Below are positions 1 through 10,237 of a stretch of DNA of 64,000 bases, piece by piece. Position 1 is the first letter of the stretch; every line of letters begins with the position of its first letter. The stretch spans positions 118,501-182,500 of the forward strand of contig JBBPTG010000038.1 of assembly GCA_038093975.1 (NCBI GenBank), read 5' to 3'. The notes under the pieces were generated by a model that saw nothing but the letters and a program-made list of their open reading frames with translations, searched no databases and had not been told where the DNA came from. A program made the translations under genes and the position numbers. Source of the stretch: Chalciporus piperatus (Eukaryota; Basidiomycota; Agaricomycetes; Boletales; Boletaceae).

Positions 1-1140
1 GTCTAATCTTTGTGAAGGCGGTATAGAGTATCGCCTTCGGCCCTGATTGTATAAGAAGCTTGAAGTGAGTGTATGCATAATCGTTAGAATGGTTCTGCCA
101 GCTACCGACGCGGAGAAAATTAGCAGGATGCTGAGTGTGTCTTACCGTCTCTCTTGACAGCGAGAGAAGGTGGGCGATCATCGACGAAATCCATCCCGAA
201 CTTTGAACAATATTGCTCTATCCATGTTCAAAGGCACGATGCAGGTTCAAAGATGTGGTCACTGGAAGCAGCCGGGCAAGGTTGAGCCTGCACTGGATGG
301 AAGCGATGCTTAACGAAACAGTACCCGTCCAAGAAGGCAAATAGGAAAAACCTCTGACGTTTTGCAGCTTCTGATATTCGTCGCTAGAATGTAGGCCCTA
401 GGGTGTTTCCTATGAATTATGTTCTTCATGTTAGATACTAGTATGTATGTGCCTTCAATGGGGTTATCTCGCCTCGGCGGACGGGTACCTGCCACTCCAT
501 AACGTCAATGCACGATTCAGACCACACACCATACCTCGCCCTGCATCCTCACTAGGGCGCCGTCGATTGGAATTTGGAAGGCCATGGCATCTAAAACTGC
601 CGGCGGGAACGGTGAGATCCAGGGCGGTCTCTGACCTTCTCTGACCTGCTCTCGGATGCATTTGCGTGGTCATGGATACCGTAACGGCGGGGGCCCACTT
701 TGCTCCTCGTTAGTAAGTACTGTCCTATATGTACCCCAAAGGGACACAAATGGACTCAAAAAACAGAAAGAAAATGGGGTTATCAAGGCATTACTAAGTG
801 GCATGGGAAAAGAACAGTACCCTCCTTCGAATTTGATCATGAAGGCAGCACAAAGATTTATTCTGATTGCGAGATCGTAGGCAGGGGATCTACTAGTATG
901 TACGTGATAACAGTTCGACAAAGAAGCAGATATGATTCTGAACCTCCCCTTAACGTTCCTTCAGGAGTACTTTCGAGATTGTACGAGTGTTTCACTTGGA
1001 ATGGCGCGACGCGTGATTAGCATCATGATTATCGCAACGAGAATTGTGGCTGTGTCGCATAACACAACTTTGGTTCCTTCCCTCGGTCATCAACCTATCA
1101 ACGCAACTATCACACTGGCAGCACTTCACCCAGGCCTTAG
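1..1140. other. Left-edge region, no gene recognised
   Basis: No open frame here has a recognisable domain or a convincing set of in-phase exons on either strand. The stretch probably holds the 5' flank of the polymerase gene that starts at 1141 and may hold the end of a gene outside the window. Short overlapping frames between 450 and 1020 are low in coding character and look like chance. Confidence 0.4.
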
Positions 1141-3564
1141 ATGCCTGTGAAAAGGTCACGGTCTTCCGCATCCATTGCTAGCGACCACCCGGGTGTTCCT
1201 GCCGGCCAAGGTCCATCAAAGTACCCCCGTGCTGACTCAGCAACTTTTTCACGAGCAAGTTCCGTTGATGAATACCCCCTGAAGGTACACATCATACCTG
1301 CCAAACTTGCTGCTGGCGAGCTGGCGAGCCTCATCGGTCTTGTCGAGAGCAGCTGTGGTGACAAGGATAGTGTTCCGAAACTTGAATTGGCAGATGTCGA
1401 CCAAGCCAGCGTCATCGTGACTGCCGTGCGTACGAGGCCTCGCCTTGAGCGGCATGTTCCCTGGGATCTTGCGGTTTGTGTGCCAATGATCAGCTTCACA
1501 CTTTGCATTGATTGGACCTCATAGAAAACCAAGGCGATAGTCACTCCGGATTGGCTAAGTGATTCAATGAAAACCAGGGCGCTTCGGCCGTGCGGGGGAT
1601 ATTCGGCACTCGCTGATCTTCACAATGAGACTGTAGAAAAATGCCTTGAAACCAAAGCCAGCACGTCTCGACCTCTCTCACCGTCATCAAGAGATCGTTC
1701 GCAAGCTCCAACTTCGATACCCCCGGAAGGTGGTGCGAAGGAATCTGATCTTTCAACATTGAATTACTTGGCACGTTTCAGTTGTCAGCGAGCGTCCCCC
1801 CTCATCTGCACAAACCAAGACTTGGTTGAAGAGTTGAATATCCTTCGCAAATCCAGATTTTTTGAAGGGGAGGAGAGAAGCATGTTAAGTTATGCTCGAG
1901 CCATTGCCGTGAGCATTCTGGAATTGTTCTGTGTATTTACCGCAGTTGTAACTGTGCATCCCCCAGGCCATCAAAGGTGGGTTAGAAAACCATGTCACCG
2001 CCTCTCAATATTCAGGGGAGACTCAGCCTATCCCTACCGTTTCAACGACAAAACCCCGAGGGACGCTATTGCGAAGCTGCCATATCTTGGCTCTAAACTC
2101 GTTGCCATGGTAAAATGACCCTACAGCCCGCTTTATTGTCCTTCTGATGACCCACCTAGGTCGAGGAATTTATAAAGACTGGACAGGTATCCGAAGCCCG
2201 TAAGCTCAGTGCATATGCTTGCTTGCCTCGGTTAAAACCATTCTGCCATCGCAGAGACAATATTATTCTCTCAACGATTCGCGTCCCTCTCCGCATTCAA
2301 TACGATACACGGTGTTGGACCTCACACCGCCAGACGACTTTATTCCCTTGGCTTACAAACCATCGAGGACATGGAAAAATATTATGAAGTTACACCGGGG
2401 ATCTCGCATGAGGACGCCACAACTCTTTTCGAAGGAAAACACGGCGAAGAAGCTGCCACGGAGAAGTCTATCAAGATTGCTCTGTCGCTCAGACACGACT
2501 TGAACAAGACGTGAGTCACCTCGAATACTTTGGAGCCGCACTTCTGTTGCTCGGAACCTGAAATGCCTTCAGAATTCCATCCAATGAAGTCGAGGAAATC
2601 CACCGAGTTGTCATGCAAGAATTGGAGTCCATCGGGGAAGGTTACACCAGTGTCATCGCAGGCAGGTTAGTTCAACTGATTGTATTTTGAGGCCTTCTTC
2701 CATGCACCCACATGGATCCCAACCAGCTATCGACGAGGAAAACCAGAAAGCAACGATGTCGATATCGTCATCACACATACAGACACGAACAGGGGTGTTG
2801 AGAATGTCCGGGGTCTTTCTAAGAAGCTAGTAAAAAGGCTTCACGAGCGTGGTGAGCCCTATCCACGGATCTGCCAATCATTTTGGCTCATGCCCTCCGT
2901 TTCAAGGGCTTGTCAAGCATGTGTTGAGTAAGTCTGAATGATCGCAGCGGCCAGATAACCCCTGAACGTCCATGTATCAGACATGACTGGTCATCATGCC
3001 CATAACGTCTTTCGAACACACCACTGGGATTCACTCGAGAAAGCATTGACGGTGTTTTTACTCCCTCCGGACTCGACACCTAACCAGGTGTACCGGCGCG
3101 TGGACTTGATTTTTGCCACCCCAGGAGTATTCTGGACTGCGGTGGTTGGTTGGTCAGTCTAAGATACTCACATAGGAAATGGGTGTAGATGTTAACCATT
3201 TCCATCCCCCCTCTTCAGGACTGGATCAACCATGTTCGAACGGGACCTCCGTCTTTGGGCGAAAGGAAGGTGAGCCCGTTTTCCAAGTAGAAAGACCAGA
3301 CATGCGGGCGAAAGGAAGGTGAGCCCGTTTTCCAAGTAGAAAGACCAGACATGCTGACACGAACGCGATAGGGGAATGAAGTTTGATTCTTCCGGGATGT
3401 GAGCACGCTGCCGTTTCTTCCCTTTCGCACGCTCGATCTTTAATAGACGACCCAGAACCCGACGACACGACTCTAAACTATTTTTCCCAAAAACCGAGCG
3501 TGAAGTATTCGATATCTTGGGTCTGCCGTGCATCCCTCCGGCGCTGAGAAACGCAGACCTCTGA
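1141..3564 (+). CDS. DNA polymerase family X (Pol mu/TdT/Pol4-like) with BRCT domain
   Basis: Thirteen exons (1141-1473, 1525-1908, 1967-1976, 2027-2109, 2160-2199, 2255-2510, 2573-2665, 2727-2851, 2907-2927, 2981-3152, 3219-3269, 3372-3398, 3447-3564) give 570 aa with all phases matching. In order: an N-terminal BRCT-like region ending near VTPDWLSDS, the 8-kDa/helix-hairpin-helix part (CQRASPL, LSYARAIA, FNTIHGVGPHTARRLY), the palm with GSYRRGK and the metal-binding DVD pair, a third acidic site in RRVDLIF, and the C-terminal thumb ending IPPALRNADL. The nucleotide-site motif is GWTGS, as in Pol mu and TdT, where Pol lambda has YFTGS. The family fills gaps in non-homologous end joining and base excision repair in the nucleus. 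Mu/TdT-type is inferred from that motif; Pol4/lambda remains possible. Exon 3 is only 10 nt, and intron 11 holds a tandem duplication. Confidence 0.9.
3257..3354 (+). repeat. Exact 49-bp tandem duplication spanning a splice donor
   Basis: Two identical 49-bp units, 3257-3305 and 3306-3354, lie across the exon 11/intron 11 border of the polymerase gene. Each carries the same AAGGAAG|gtgagc donor (3270 and 3319). Without the second unit the intron would be 53 bp, typical for this gene; with it the intron is 102 bp. Confidence 0.9.
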
Positions 3565-4237
3565 ATGTATTGCATGTTATGTATTGGCAAAGTATTTTAC
3601 CGCTGTACATATCGTTATTGCTGACTTGGGTTTATCGGCCCCCTTGTGAATTCACAAATAACCAGATCGGACACGGTGCCAGTGGAACTTGAATTTTGAC
3701 CTGAGAAGAAGTTGTACAGTACTGTATATTCCACGATTCTGATCCGACTACTGTATTTGCTCACGGTTCGATCAAAGCGCCCTTGAAGGCTGTGACGAGG
3801 CGGACGGCAGAATTGATCCAGTAATGCAAGGGGCCACAGTAGGTTCTGTCCTGTCAAAGTGTCAATTGCAATAATAAAACCACCACCACATCGGAAAATG
3901 CGGAGATAAGATGGGTTAACGCTCAGATGTCATTCGACCCCTTCCCAGTAGGATATGGATATGATGTGCGCCATGTGGCGGATTAACTCCGAGAGTGACG
4001 GACGTGAAAGATTGGCACAAAAATCGGGAAACAAGGAGATCCGAACCATCCATGGAAGTGATTGAACGGTCTTCTAACTCTCCACTGGTGAGAGTGGGAT
4101 GCAGCGTCGACATCGTAGTGCGTCAGTAAGTTAGCATCCCGTCCGCCAAAGAATGAATGATGATCCCTGTAGGATCAATTCGATTATTGCCATGACATAC
4201 TCGAGCATTATTGTACAGCTAAGGGGGGTTTCGTATC
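3565..4237. other. Intergenic region between convergent genes
   Basis: This is the shared 3' flank of the family X polymerase (+) and glutaryl-CoA dehydrogenase (-). I see no supported gene in it. It presumably holds both transcription terminators. Confidence 0.6.
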
Positions 4238-6386
4238 TCAGTTGACGAATGCCTGGATGCCCGTCAATGCCTTGCCCATGATGAGGGTATGGATATCCTT
4301 GAAAAAAAAAAGCCATCAGTATCAGCATCCACGTCGGGGGCCATCGTTCAACCCCCTGATTCATCGAAAGCACACATACATAAGTTCCTATTCCCCGGAA
4401 GATTTTCGGATAAGCAAACGTCCGACCAAAAATAGGTTCGTTCATTAAAGAGACATACCTTCATAAGTATTCACCACCTGCAAGTTTGCAACATGACGTC
4501 CAACATGGTACCTTGGAAAAAAAAGCAAAGCGATCAGGTCCGTGCACACACGATCGACGGAAAGAAAGAATAGGATCATGACCCAGGAGCTAAAAACTCA
4601 CTCATCCGACGATGCATTTCCGCCCAAAATGTCCAATACGATTCTGGCATGTTGGAGAGCCTTCCCGCAATTGTTACGCTTTACCAAACTGATCATCTCG
4701 GGCGCTACTTTGCCAGCGTCTTTCAGACGACCGACTTGTAGACTGGCCTGCAAACCCAGTGCGATCTCAGTCTGCGCATCCACGAGCTTCTTCTGCACGA
4801 GTTGGAACGAGGCGAGCGGGCGCTTGAATTGTTTACGCTCAAGTGCATATGCGAGCGTCCGGTTAACACAGTCTTCCAAAGCACCCATTGCACCCCACGA
4901 GATACCGTACCTGTTGATCAATCATTCGTCATTGAAAATAGCGTCATCGGCACAAACGTACCGTGCGCTATTCAGACACGAGAACGGAGCACCAAGCCCC
5001 TGACCATTAGGAAGAAGGTTGTCATGTGGGACTTTCACTGAGTCCATGAAGATGGACCCTGTGAGAGACGCACGAAGGGCAACCTTGTTTTTGATCGGCG
5101 GGGCCTCAAGTCCTTTCATCCCCTGTTGTTCTCTGTGTTTAGCGAGGGAATCATAGCACGGCAAGGCGCTTATGACATGCCTTCTCTAGAATGAACCCTC
5201 GAATCTTGCCGTCCCATTTACACCGAGCCCAAATAACGAAGATGTCACTAGATTTCCGGATTGAGTAAGCTTTGGCGGAAGGAAAGGAAATATAATGTAC
5301 GCTATTGGTGCATTCGTTATCCAGGTTTTACTTCCGTTGAGGATGAACCCGCCGTCCGCCGTTTCCTCCGCGGTTGTTTCCATTCCCGAAGGGTCAGATC
5401 CATGATTTGGTTCAGTCAATCCCTGGATAAGTAAAGAATCATGAGTGACGGGCATACAGTCGGAGCAGCCGTTACGACATACGAAGCAGCCCACAAGCTC
5501 TGCATTGGCTACAAAACGTTCACTTCAGCTTCGTTCAACGAACGTTCAGCCTCGAAGAATTACCCAGACGTGGCAGATATTTCTCCTTCTGCGCCTCCGT
5601 ACCAAACTCGTTGATAGGATGCATCACGAGTGACGACTGCACCGACGCCATCGACCGGTACCCCGAATCCACTCTAGGGGGGTAGGTGAGAAGGATCGGC
5701 ATAATTCAGGCACATACACTTGTCATGCAACCAACCTTTCAATCTCTCGTGCGATTAGACCATATGCAACGTTACTGACCCCGGCACACCCATAACCTTT
5801 GATTGTCGCACCAAGAAGGCCCAGCTTCCCCATTTCGGGCAGGATGTCATGGTTGAACTCTGAACAGTGAGCATGCGGTTCAGTAACGAGACGTGGTTAT
5901 ATATATACGAGGGATTGCTTACCTTCTGTTCGCCAGCCTTCCAGGACACGGGGCGCGAGGTTTTCCTACTGGGACGAAGGGAGTTGTAGTTGTAGGTCTG
6001 AAAAGGTGAGGACTGAGACGTGCCTGGCAGTATTCTCGTGCAGTATCTCTGAAAGTCCATTGGTCAGTACATGCGGAAGGAATGAGTGGAAGGCCGCGTG
6101 CCTGATTGCAATCTCCTCTTCTGTGAGCAAGGACTCAAGCTCGAGTGGGTCCTACCTCGAGCGTGAGCGAATCAAGGTGGATGAACGGGAGCATAGAACC
6201 TCACGGCTGGATTGTAGGATGCGTACCCTGAAGCTATTCGTACCTCGATATTAAGTCTAGCAAAGAGCATCATAAGACAGGGCGCGTACCACGAGCCGGA
6301 ATGGTAGTCGCGAAGGTTCGTGTGGCCAATGCTGGATGTCCAACGGTTCGGCTCGAAATGCGCAAAAGACGTGTAGCAGACATCAT
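4238..6386 (-). CDS. Glutaryl-CoA dehydrogenase, mitochondrial
   Basis: FAD enzyme that oxidises and decarboxylates glutaryl-CoA to crotonyl-CoA in lysine/tryptophan breakdown in the mitochondrial matrix. Fifteen exons (6386-6290, 6243-6227, 6151-6102, 6048-6024, 5965-5923, 5859-5736, 5673-5564, 5508-5483, 5422-5301, 5247-5181, 5122-4962, 4910-4602, 4511-4459, 4387-4380, 4297-4238) give 423 aa, normal for the family. The N-terminus is basic and rich in Arg, Ser and Thr, like a transit peptide. Diagnostic blocks are [76 protein letters not shown] and the catalytic glutamate in NTYEGTYDIH (EGTHDIH is usual). Three introns start with GC (6101, 6023, 5180), and exon 14 is an 8-nt microexon. A second ATG at 6383 could also start translation. 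Confidence 0.93.
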
Positions 6387-6642
6387 TCTGGGCGCGACGA
6401 GTAGATGGAGCAGGAGTTAGATGAAGTGCAACCGAAGGTGTAGTGGATGGTGGGGTTCGGGACTATCGGGTTCAACGAAGCTCTCGGAACGGAACTAATT
6501 CTCTAGCCGACTTCTCTAAGGGGTTCACTAGAAAATCACTCCAAGAGAGATGGTCTCAAATCACCCGGACCACATGGTATATGAGTCCTTGCTCATGGGG
6601 TGAAGTTACAAGGGAAACGAGTAGTTAAAGCAGAGCCACAAA

Positions 6643-7826
6643 TCACGTCTTTCCCCCGCGCCTTCCCCCGGACGCCTCCTGGTTTCCCTCGCCCTTGAGG
6701 ATATCTGCGAAACTTTGTTTCAAGCTCTCTCGCATGCGCTCGGGCGTCTCAGGCTCCTCTGCGGCATCAGCCTCTGATTCCTTCCTTCGTCTTGAGAGAG
6801 GTTCAGACAAGGGTTCCCATACATCCCGCCTCGACGCTGTCTTGGCTGAACGGGATCTAGAAGAGGAAGAAGATACCGAGCTTCGTGAAGAGGACGCCGG
6901 TTCGGAGACAGATTCGGATTGTTCCTGTGTGTCCTTTTCGTCGGTACGTTGTTGCTGCCACATCTCCGGGAATGATGGGTCAGGAATATCGAGTATCTGA
7001 CTCCATTTGTTCAGAGCCATACGCATGTTAATGCTGTCTATCGGGAGAGGGTCTTGAGCTGGACCAGTAAACGGAGAAGATTCATAAAGCGGTTTCAAGG
7101 GTGCGAAACCACCCCATTCCAATAACGAGTGTCCGACCAAAGCCTTCATTGAGCGTGAACGATAGGGAGGTCTTAGAGCACTCCTGAAAGTTAACGGTTT
7201 ATCTAGAGAGTGCAGTCATTTCACGTCGTGCTCGCAATGGAGTGCAAAGCATACCTGATCGTTTGACGGACACTTCCATTTTTCTTGAGTCCCGTGACTG
7301 ACTTTTCGAGTCAAAAGGTAGGAAGTCGAAGCCCACACCGCGTTGCTCTGGTTTAAGAAGAGGTTTGAGGTCATCCAAACTAGGCCCACCCTCCGGACGA
7401 GTCGTTGGAGGAAGCGCTACCGGCAACTTTGCACCTCCCATTGGAACACGGCTCCATGATTCGGGAGATTCGAATGCGGCCCAGCAAATTGCCTGGTAGG
7501 CAGATGGAAGCTCTGAGTCCTGCGTAGGATGAGCTTAGGGTGAATAAGAGTGGGGAAATACGCACACGCAGCAATCTGTATTCGCGTAGACGACCATAGT
7601 GTCGTTCTACCTCTCTCAGTGCAATGAGGGCATCCGTTATTGAGTCGGGAACGACAGAGAACCTGATTTGAATTGTCCGCGGTACCCGTTCTGTGCGACT
7701 GCCCTCCGAATTGTCGTGTCCATGGTCATCTATGGAGTACCTTTTACCGAAAAATCTAGCTTGGGATATGGCCTGTGTATCTGTGAACCGTAGGACACGG
7801 TGAGCTATTCGTTTGCAGGCGAACAT
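6643..7826 (-). CDS. Uncharacterised protein, probably mitochondrial; reading frame not closed
   Basis: I do not recognise the family. Exon 1 (7826-7566) begins with an Arg-rich, acid-free stretch like a mitochondrial presequence and ends REYRLLR. Exon 2 (7519-7255) joins it in phase and reads SELPSAYQAICWAAF and later GFDFLPFDSKS. A last exon (about 7183-6643) encodes ALVGHSLLEWGGFAPLKP followed by a Ser/Glu/Arg-rich, probably disordered tail and stops at 6643. The obvious intron, 7254-7184 (gtatgc...ttcag), would join exons 2 and 3 out of frame: the spliced length is one base short of a multiple of three, and a stop follows directly. Either the junction is unusual or the gene carries a frameshift. 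Composition suggests a real conserved protein. Its function is unknown. Confidence 0.6.
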
Positions 7827-7915
7827 CCAGAAGGACGGATATTAGCACAGCCACTCCAATCCTGACGTGGGTTATGTAACCCTCTCTATCAATAGGTATT
7901 TAAATTTTTTTCTCG

Positions 7916-8498
7916 ATGTCTCCTCCTTCTCCTCGTTTTGCACCCTACCGCAATGCACTCGCTGCGATTTCTGCGAGAACTGGCACACCGTTGCCTTCCC
8001 TGATCGTTTCGTTCGCTGTCCTCCATGAAATAACTGCAGTGGCACCGTTGGTGGGCATCTTCTTCGCAGCACGAGGATTGGGTGTCGGCGAACGAGTTGT
8101 CGATCAATTTACTCAGAAGGACGAAGATGGTGCTCCATCTGGATGGATGGCCACCCGGTTTCAAGAATGGATAGACGAGGGCGAACAATGGGCTGGTCGC
8201 GTTGGCCGCCGCTATGGTATCTTTGGCTTCGAAAAAGGCGCACCACCAGAGCAGGGCATTATCTCCCGTCTTTCTGACAAGGTAGCTGGCGATGTTGCCA
8301 ATGCAGTCCTAGCTTATGGCGCTACCAAGGTGTGATTTTGTTTTCTTGGTCGATCGCTCTTGAACTAATGATGGATGTTAGGCGCTAATGCCAGTTCGAA
8401 TTGGTCTCTCACTCTATCTGTCACCTGCCCTCTCAAGGGGAGTCATCGAGCCCATTCGTCAAAAGATCATGCAACCCTTCAGGCGCAGGAAAATATGA
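7916..8498 (+). CDS. FAM210/DUF1279 domain mitochondrial protein
   Basis: Two exons (7916-8329, 8382-8498) separated by a 52-bp intron give 176 aa. The core LPSLIVSFAVLHEITAVAPL followed by a hydrophobic segment and then GERVVDQF matches the DUF1279 (FAM210/yeast Mrx11) pattern, in which a membrane segment anchors the protein in the mitochondrial inner membrane. A second conserved part, MPVRIGLSLYLSPALSRG, lies in exon 2 near the basic C-terminus. Family members are linked to mitochondrial gene expression and organisation; the exact role is not shown by the sequence. The gene lies head-to-head with the unknown mitochondrial-like gene ending at 7826, only about 90 bp away, so the two may share a promoter. 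Confidence 0.8.
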
Positions 8499-8817
8499 AC
8501 TATTTGATATCCTGTGAGTAGGCCCTCCAATTCATCGAAATGATGATTTCGTTTGCCGCCCCAGTCGTAGCCAACGGCTTTGACGAACGGTAGAGCATCC
8601 AGCCAAAATGTTGCACCTCTGATCTCTTTTTTTTTTTCTTTTTTTCTTTTCTATCTCGTCATATGCCTGCTAACTCGTCCTTCGACAGTCCCCATAGAAT
8701 GGCGTATGACATTCACCTACCCATCGTCGCGACAACCATGTTGTTGGAGGCGGCATGCTCTCTGAAGGCTACTGCATTCCTACGCAATGTCCAGGAGGAC
8801 ATACTGTACATTTGATC
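8499..8817. other. Short intergenic region with T-rich tract
   Basis: This is the shared 3' flank of the DUF1279 gene (+) and the IMPACT-domain gene (-). It contains a nearly uninterrupted T tract around 8628-8650. No gene seen. Confidence 0.5.
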
Positions 8818-9661
8818 CTATATGACATCTTTCCGCCTTTTGATCAATGCCTTGACATTATTGAGCGCACTTTCTCTTGCGCGTATGAGTCTCTGTGCCT
8901 TTGTCAAATCCAGAGCATCTCGCATGACGCTATAGTCCGGTTCTTTGCTCTTCGTCCGAGAAGCCGTTGATGTTGATCCACTTGGACCTTGATCTGAATC
9001 CGCTGGCGTGGTGAATGTCTCCAATTCGGCTCGTAAAGCTGCCAAGAGGTCATCGAGCGTTTTCAAAGTCTGAATACACTCCTCCATCTCCTCCACCTTT
9101 TTGAACTTCTTGCACACCTCGCGAGCGCACGTTTCGATGTGAGTGAACCGAACAGGTCCCAACAGCGTCCCACCGAACCTGCACATTCGATTGAGTCAGT
9201 AGCATACATACACCGCTTGCGTTTTGCCCATCCATTGATCTAAGCAAAAAGCAACAGGAAACAAAAAAGTCCCTCACCCACCATCGACTCACGATCACCA
9301 CCGTATCCATCACCCCCTCCGCCTGCATCACCTTGAGCACCCTATTCCCTGCCCACTGTTCCCCACCATCGTCATACCCACTCTCTACCTCGAAATCGTC
9401 CGGACCAGCTAGACCGGTTCGACCGGGTTTGAGAACCATACATCGCCAGGCGGCGATTTCGTACACGTCTTTTTTACCGGCGTGGACGACGTGTTTGTGA
9501 TGCGCGATGGAGGATTTGGCGGTGGTGGGGGTTGTGGCACGGTAGATGGTACCGACGAAGGCGGACCCTCGGTCTCGGATTTCTTGAGAAGTGGCAATGG
9601 AAGTGGGCACGGGACGGGGAGATGAAGATGAAGATGAGACAAACGCGTCGAGGGTCGACAT
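8818..9661 (-). CDS. IMPACT/UPF0029 N-terminal domain protein
   Basis: Two exons (9661-9282, 9178-8818) with a 103-bp intron give 246 aa. The first exon carries IRDRGSAFVGTIYRA and, near its end, IVSRW; the second opens with FGGTLLGPVRFTHIETCA. Together these match the IMPACT N-terminal (YigZ/UPF0029) fold, whose hallmark is the R-W-[FY]-G-G-x-x-L-G turn followed by a conserved histidine or arginine. The Lys/Glu-rich C-terminal half is likely helical or coiled-coil. Relatives include yeast Yih1, which modulates the Gcn1-Gcn2 stress pathway. The RWD domain of Yih1 is not evident here, so a direct Yih1 role is not claimed. A Ser-rich stretch directly follows the start codon. Confidence 0.78.
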
Positions 9662-10237
9662 GGGCCCAGTTCAGGAGCTCAGTGACCTACGCCGATCGGG
9701 AATCCCGCAAGTGACACAGGAAACAACAAAACGACGATCGCACATACGCACGTTCGGCAAGCAGTCCAACGAGCTTGAGTGCACAAATCACTTGAGAGAG
9801 TGTCAAGAAATACAGCGAGAGAACGAGTAATAAAAATGTCAGGTACTGGATACTGGATACTAATTCTAAGCTGGCCCGTAGGCACCTTTTCGACCCGTAA
9901 CGTATTTGTTTGAAAGCTAGCTACTACTAGCTAATCTAGACGTATGTCGCGAGTCCATCTGATCAGCCCAAGAACTACGAGGAATGAAACCCAAGTGTAT
10001 GCAGCGGTGCAAAGTCCGCTAAGAAGAATGCCTGTGCCTGGTAACGGTCTGCATGAGTCTGGTGGGTGGGATGTCAAGTAAAAAAAAGAGTGGATGGCAC
10101 AGGATGATGATTGTCAAACAAAAAGAAAGGTGGGCGCAAAAGGATCCCTGTTCATAGCGCATTAGAGTAACTTTGGAAAATTCGGTACGGTTCGGTTTGC
10201 AACGTTCAGGAGGCTTTCATGCGCAGGGCGAGGGGGA
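9662..10237. other. Intergenic region
   Basis: This lies between the start of the IMPACT-domain gene and the 3' end of the CSC1-type channel gene, both on the minus strand. It should hold the promoter of the former and the 3' UTR of the latter. No gene seen. Confidence 0.5.

Noticed and set aside
8618..8655. T-rich tract as a possible poly(A) tail of a retrogene
   Set aside because: It lies between the 3' ends of two normal intron-containing genes with no adjacent processed copy.
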